Assembly (NCBI RefSeq): GCF_036906915.1
Contig: NZ_JBAKHX010000140.1
Coordinates: forward strand, 1-11,624
Origin: Phytohabitans sp036906915
Lineage (GTDB): Bacteria; Actinomycetota; Actinomycetes; Mycobacteriales; Micromonosporaceae
Reading direction: 5' to 3'
DNA: 11,624 bases
Shown: positions 8,392 to 11,624 of the stretch, piece after piece
Position numbering within the stretch: the stretch's first letter is position 1
How the letters are laid out: every line of letters starts with the position of its first letter
Position numbers and translations under genes: made by a program
Notes under the pieces: model-generated
Databases searched by the model: none
What the model was told of the DNA's origin: nothing
What the model saw: only the letters and a program-made list of their open reading frames with translations

Positions 8392-8413
8392 GCGGTCTAA
8401 TAGGTGGGACCGC
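8392..8413. promoter_or_regulatory. Inverted repeat upstream of the HTH gene, possible operator
   Basis: GCGGTC (8392-8397) and GACCGC (8408-8413) form a perfect 6-bp dyad around an AT-richer 10-nt centre, 36 nt before the HTH start codon. A TAAT sequence inside the centre could belong to a -10 box. An operator for the adjacent HTH protein is possible, but an RNA hairpin is equally so. A weak alternative promoter, TTGGCG (8354-8359) 18 bp before CATGAT (8378-8383), lies just upstream. Confidence 0.3.
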
Positions 8414-8449
8414 AATGAAACCGCACAGTCTGGGACGTGAGGAATCAAC

Positions 8450-8677
8450 ATGGCAGCCACCGGCACAGCCACCAGCACAGAGAAGGGTCGCCGGATCGTC
8501 GGAGCCGAGCGTCAGACGCTAGCCAAGGACCTGGTCAAGAGGTATACCTCGGGCGAGAGCATTCGCGCCCTGGCTGCGTCGACCGGCCGTTCCTACGGGT
8601 TCGTGCACCGCGTGCTCACGGAGTCCGGCGTTCAGCTCCGCCAGCGGGGCGGCGCGCGGCGCCGTAAGAAGGCGTGA
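8450..8677 (+). CDS. Small basic helix-turn-helix protein (Rv1473A-like)
   Basis: This 75-aa protein probably binds DNA. After a polar N-terminus, a helix (about 18-32, GAERQTLAKDLVKRY) precedes a helix-turn-helix of the resolvase/Hin type at about 35-61 (GESIRALAASTG, RSYGFVHRVLTESGV). The tail RQRGGARRRKKA is strongly basic and may reach the minor groove, as such tails do in Hin and Lsr2-like proteins; that is inference. GAGGA (8439-8443) lies 6 nt before the ATG and decides this start over a frame-shifted alternative. The gap of 205 bp to the ABC-F gene and the local dyad suggest its own promoter. From memory, M. tuberculosis carries a similar small regulator, Rv1473A, next to its ABC-F gene Rv1473. 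Regulation of its neighbours is plausible but not shown. Confidence 0.85.
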   Translation: MAATGTATSTEKGRRIVGAERQTLAKDLVKRYTSGESIRALAASTGRSYGFVHRVLTESGVQLRQRGGARRRKKA

Positions 8678-8723
8678 CCGCACTTTCCGCTGTTCGGCAC
8701 CGTGCCGCCGCCGGGAACCCCCG

Positions 8724-9488
8724 ATGACCTCCGGTGGCGGTGTACGGCTGGAATGCGACGGGCCGGTGGCAACTGTTACGTTGTCCCGGCCCGACGTCCT
8801 CAACGCGCAAACACCTGAGATGTGGTTGGCGCTGAGCGAGTTCTCGCGAGACCTGCCCGGCGATGTGCGGGTCGTTGTCGTGCGCGGCGAGGGTCGAGCC
8901 TTCTCAGCGGGGCTGGACCTTTCAGTGGCTATGCGCGAAGGGGTGAATTCTTTCACCGAGTTCGCGCGGCTTCCGCCTGAGGAAAGCGCCGATCGCATTC
9001 ACGGCTTTCAAATGGCATTCACCTGGCTCCGGCGCCATGACATCGTTAGCATCGCGGCCGTGCAGGGCCACGCGATCGGAGCTGGATTCCAGCTCGCACT
9101 CGCGTGTGACATGCGCGTACTCGCCGACGACGCACAACTGTCCATGGCCGAGGTGACTCTCGGTCTGGTGCCCGATCTGGGCGGCACCAAACGTCTCGTC
9201 GAGCTGATCGGGTACGGGCGGGCGCTGGAGGTGTGCGCGACGGCCCGGCGCGTGGGCGCGGCCGAGGCCGAGCGCATCGGCCTGGCCAATGTCGTGGTGC
9301 CCCGATCCGACCTCGACTCGGCCACCGCCGACCTGGTCGCCGCGGTGCTCGCCGGCCCGCGCAACGCGGTCGTCGAGCTCAAGGCCCTGCTCACCGGGGC
9401 TGCCGACCGCTCGTACCAGGAGCAGGACCGAGTCGAGCGGGAGGCCCAGGTGCGCCGCTTCCGCGATCTCGCGGGGCTGGGAGAGTAA
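8724..9488 (+). CDS. Enoyl-CoA hydratase/isomerase (crotonase) family protein
   Basis: This 254-aa crotonase-fold protein acts on acyl-CoA thioesters in the cytoplasm. The oxyanion-hole segments are present: GRAFSAGLDL (57-66) and HAIGAGF (116-122). In aligned enoyl-CoA hydratases two glutamates act on water, Glu144 and Glu164 of the rat enzyme. Here the first is Gln123 (GAGFQLALACD) while the second is kept as Glu143 (MAEVTLGLVPDLGGTKRL). This favours an isomerase, hydrolase or another crotonase activity over a standard hydratase, although the substrate is unknown. The length is normal and the C-terminal helices (about 190-254) are complete. The ATG at 8724 is 46 bp after the HTH gene, with only a weak GGGA 7 nt upstream, so co-transcription and poor initiation are likely. 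Position beside ABC-F and the HTH gene resembles echA12 near Rv1473. Confidence 0.88.
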   Translation: MTSGGGVRLECDGPVATVTLSRPDVLNAQTPEMWLALSEFSRDLPGDVRVVVVRGEGRAFSAGLDLSVAMREGVNSFTEFARLPPEESADRIHGFQMAFTWLRRHDIVSIAAVQGHAIGAGFQLALACDMRVLADDAQLSMAEVTLGLVPDLGGTKRLVELIGYGRALEVCATARRVGAAEAERIGLANVVVPRSDLDSATADLVAAVLAGPRNAVVELKALLTGAADRSYQEQDRVEREAQVRRFRDLAGLGE

Positions 9489-9578
9489 GGACCCGATCGG
9501 GAAGAAAGTGCTTACCGGGTGAGTTTTGTCGTAGGGGCGGAGCAGACTGGTCCCTGACGAGCTCGCTGGAGGTGGCAG
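9489..9578 (+). other. Intergenic region before the ABC exporter
   Basis: A short 90-bp gap. It has a 10-bp palindrome CCCGATCGGG (9492-9501) directly after the crotonase stop and an excellent Shine-Dalgarno GGAGGT (9568-9573), 5 nt before the GTG start at 9579. No promoter with both boxes is convincing, so read-through from the crotonase gene is possible. Confidence 0.5.
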
Positions 9579-11528
9579 GTGTCATACGGTGCCGGATGGG
9601 GGATGCTGCGGTCCATCCGCGCCCGCGACGAGGTCAGCAACCACCGGCTGGCACGGGGCACCGGACGGCGCATCCTCGCGTTCGCCCGGCCCTACCGGTC
9701 CGACATCGTTGTCTTCCTGATCACGGTGATCATCTCGGCGGGCATCGGGGTTGCCACGCCGGTGCTCGCGGGCGACGTGGTCAACACGATCACCGGGGGC
9801 GGCGCCGGCGCCGGCACCAGGGTGATCCAGATCGCATTCTTCATCGCCGGCCTCGCGGTCGCCGACGCGCTGCTGTCCCTGGCCCAACGCTGGTATTCGG
9901 CCCGCATCGGCGAGGGCATCATCCTCGACCTGCGCACCCAGGTGTACGACCACGTGCAGCGCATGCCGCTCCAGTTCTTCACCCGCACCCAGACCGGTGC
10001 CCTGGTCAGCAGGCTCAACAACGACGTCCTCGGCGCCCAGCGGGCGTTCACGTCGACGCTGTCCGGCGTGGTCAGCAACGTGATCCAGCTCGTACTCACC
10101 GCGGCGGTCATGTTCACCCTGTCGTGGCAGATCACCGCGCTGTCACTGGTGATGCTGCCGGTGTTCATCATCCCGGCGCGCCGCGTCGGCAAGCGGCTCG
10201 CAGAGATCACCCGCGAGGGCTACGACCTCGACGCGAAGATGAACGCCACGATGACCGAGCGGTTCGGCGTGGCCGGCGCGCTGCTGGTCAAGCTCTTTGG
10301 TCGCCCCGAGGTCGAGGCGGCACGGTTCGGCGAGCGGGCCGCACGGGTCCGCGACATCGGCATCCAGTCCGCGATGTACTCACGCACCTTCTTCGTCGCC
10401 ATGCTGCTCGTCGCGTCGCTGGCGCAGGCGCTCACCTACGGCCTCGGCGGCTGGCTCGCCGTCAACGGCTCGGTCAGCGCCGGCACCGTCGTCACGCTGG
10501 CGCTGCTGCTCACCCGGCTGTACGGGCCGCTGACCGCCCTGTCCAACGTCCGGGTCGACGTGATGAGCGCGCTCGTCTCGTTCGACCGGGTCTTCGAGGT
10601 GCTCGACCTGGCGCCGAGCATCGCGGAAAAGCCGGACGCGGTCGACATCCCGGCGGGCGCCGGCCGGCTGGAGTTCCGCGACGTGCGCTTCCGGTATCCG
10701 ACCGCGGCCGAGGTCTCGCTCGCCTCGCTCGAAGAGGTGGCCACGCTCGACCGCACCGTGACCGAGCCGGTGCTGCGGGGCGTGTCGTTCGTGGTCCAGC
10801 CCGGGCAGATGGTCGCCCTGGTCGGCCCGTCGGGCGCCGGCAAGTCCACCACCTCGATGCTGGTGTCGCGCATCTACGACGTCACCGACGGCGAGGTGCT
10901 CGTCGGCGGCGTCGACGTCCGCGAGGCCACGCTCGCCTCGCTGCGCGACACGATCGGCGTCGTCACCCAAGACTCACACCTCTTCCACGAGACCATCGCC
11001 GACAACCTGCGGTACGCCAAGCCGGAGGCCACCGACGAGGAGCTGTGGGCCGCACTGCGCGGTGCTCAGGTCGAAGATCTCGTACGCGCGCTGCCCGACG
11101 GGCTCGACACGGTGGTAGGCGAGCGCGGCTACCGGTTCTCCGGTGGCGAGAAGCAGCGCATCGCGATCGCCCGGCTGCTGATCAAGGCCCCGTCGATCGT
11201 CATCCTCGACGAGGCCACCGCCCACCTCGACTCCGAGTCCGAGGCGGCCGTCCAGCGCGCGCTGTCGGTGGCGCTGAGCGGGCGCACCGCGCTGGTCATC
11301 GCACACCGGCTCTCGACCGTGCGCAACGCCGACCAGATCCTGGTCCTCGACGACGGCAAGATCGTCGAGCACGGCCGCCACGACGATCTGGTTGCCGCGG
11401 GTGGCCTGTACGCCGAGCTGTACCGGACCCAGTTCGCCGTGGCCGACTCGCCCGCCCCGTACACCGACGCGGTGGGTCCCGAGCCCGTCGTGACGGTCCC
11501 GCACCGCGCCTTCACCGACGAGCCCTAG
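9579..11528 (+). CDS. ABC exporter, fused transmembrane and ATPase domains (half-transporter)
   Basis: This 649-aa type IV (B-family/MsbA-like) exporter half probably works as a homodimer or with an unseen partner; the cargo is unknown. The transmembrane domain spans about 40-325, with helices near 42-64, 83-104, 160-181, 183-203, 270-292 and 300-322. The NBD runs from about 363: Walker A GPSGAGKST (416-424), Q-loop Gln464 (VTQDSHLF), signature FSGGE (520-524, variant of LSGGQ), Walker B VILDE (541-545), D-loop HLDSE and switch His576. All catalytic residues are present, so this half should be active. The segment between FRYP and VLRGVSF (374-397) is about 17 residues longer than usual in the family; I recall similar inserts in actinobacterial exporters. 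A Pro-rich tail (622-649) follows. The GTG start is fixed by GGAGGT 5 nt upstream. No second half-transporter is adjacent inside the window. Confidence 0.93.
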   Translation: MSYGAGWGMLRSIRARDEVSNHRLARGTGRRILAFARPYRSDIVVFLITVIISAGIGVATPVLAGDVVNTITGGGAGAGTRVIQIAFFIAGLAVADALLSLAQRWYSARIGEGIILDLRTQVYDHVQRMPLQFFTRTQTGALVSRLNNDVLGAQRAFTSTLSGVVSNVIQLVLTAAVMFTLSWQITALSLVMLPVFIIPARRVGKRLAEITREGYDLDAKMNATMTERFGVAGALLVKLFGRPEVEAARFGERAARVRDIGIQSAMYSRTFFVAMLLVASLAQALTYGLGGWLAVNGSVSAGTVVTLALLLTRLYGPLTALSNVRVDVMSALVSFDRVFEVLDLAPSIAEKPDAVDIPAGAGRLEFRDVRFRYPTAAEVSLASLEEVATLDRTVTEPVLRGVSFVVQPGQMVALVGPSGAGKSTTSMLVSRIYDVTDGEVLVGGVDVREATLASLRDTIGVVTQDSHLFHETIADNLRYAKPEATDEELWAALRGAQVEDLVRALPDGLDTVVGERGYRFSGGEKQRIAIARLLIKAPSIVILDEATAHLDSESEAAVQRALSVALSGRTALVIAHRLSTVRNADQILVLDDGKIVEHGRHDDLVAAGGLYAELYRTQFAVADSPAPYTDAVGPEPVVTVPHRAFTDEP

Positions 11529-11547
11529 CCCGCAGCACCCCAAATCC

Positions 11548-11589
11548 GCCCCGCGCCCCGCGCCCCGCGCCCCGCGCCCCGCGCCCCGC
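11548..11589. repeat. Six perfect tandem copies of the heptamer GCCCCGC
   Basis: Starting 20 bp after the exporter stop, GCCCCGC is repeated six times without a mismatch (42 bp), followed by a partial copy and a GC-only stretch with small dyads (GCGCC-G-GGCGC at 11588-11598). It is a slippage-prone microsatellite. Pairing with the GGGCGGG at about 11600-11606 could add a terminator role, but the repeats are imperfect partners. The last 96 bases contain no gene. Confidence 0.8.
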
Positions 11590-11624
11590 GCCGGGCGCCG
11601 GGCGGGTCGTGCCCCGCGGGTCCG

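Overview
The window looks like chromosomal DNA of a high-GC filamentous actinomycete, most likely of the Micromonosporaceae type. The grounds are a GC-rich third codon position throughout, GTG starts, promoters with a TANNNT -10 box, terminators without U-tracts, and typical actinobacterial families. I see no phage, IS, integrase, tRNA, rRNA or CRISPR. The lineage is inferred from style and family content, not from a marker gene.

Left part (1-4646): two divergent genes for secreted enzymes share an 82-bp intergenic region. On the minus strand is a large penicillin-acylase-type (S45, Ntn) hydrolase with a C-terminal F5/8-type-C (discoidin) carbohydrate-binding domain, followed by two GC-only hairpins. 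On the plus strand is an endonuclease/exonuclease/phosphatase (EEP, sphingomyelinase-like) phosphodiesterase with a C-terminal jacalin-like lectin domain. Both have a signal peptide, a hydrolase and a glycan-binding module.

Middle (4647-6459): a Vms1-like release-factor/peptidyl-tRNA hydrolase of the acVLRF1 family (plus) converges on a membrane-anchored neutral zinc metallopeptidase of the YpfJ type (minus). A perfect 15-bp-stem hairpin lies between them.

Right part (6460-9488): an ABC-F ATPase sits behind a strong promoter (TTGGGT-17-TAGAAT) and a roughly 109-nt structured leader. The leader appears to begin with a six-codon leaderless upstream ORF whose own sequence forms one arm of a 10-bp stem. 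That is the architecture expected of ribosome-mediated attenuation and is the most interesting regulatory signal here. The ABC-F gene is followed by a 75-aa basic HTH protein and a crotonase-fold protein lacking one of the two catalytic glutamates of enoyl-CoA hydratases. From memory, the trio resembles the echA12-Rv1473-Rv1473A neighbourhood of Mycobacterium tuberculosis.

Far right (9489-11624): a half-size ABC exporter (TMD-NBD) with an ideal Shine-Dalgarno, then a GC-only tract with six perfect copies of a heptamer.

No complete new system stands out as an operon. The candidates for something undescribed are the ABC-F leader, the two hydrolase-lectin fusions, and the co-location of two stalled-ribosome factors (acVLRF1 and ABC-F).
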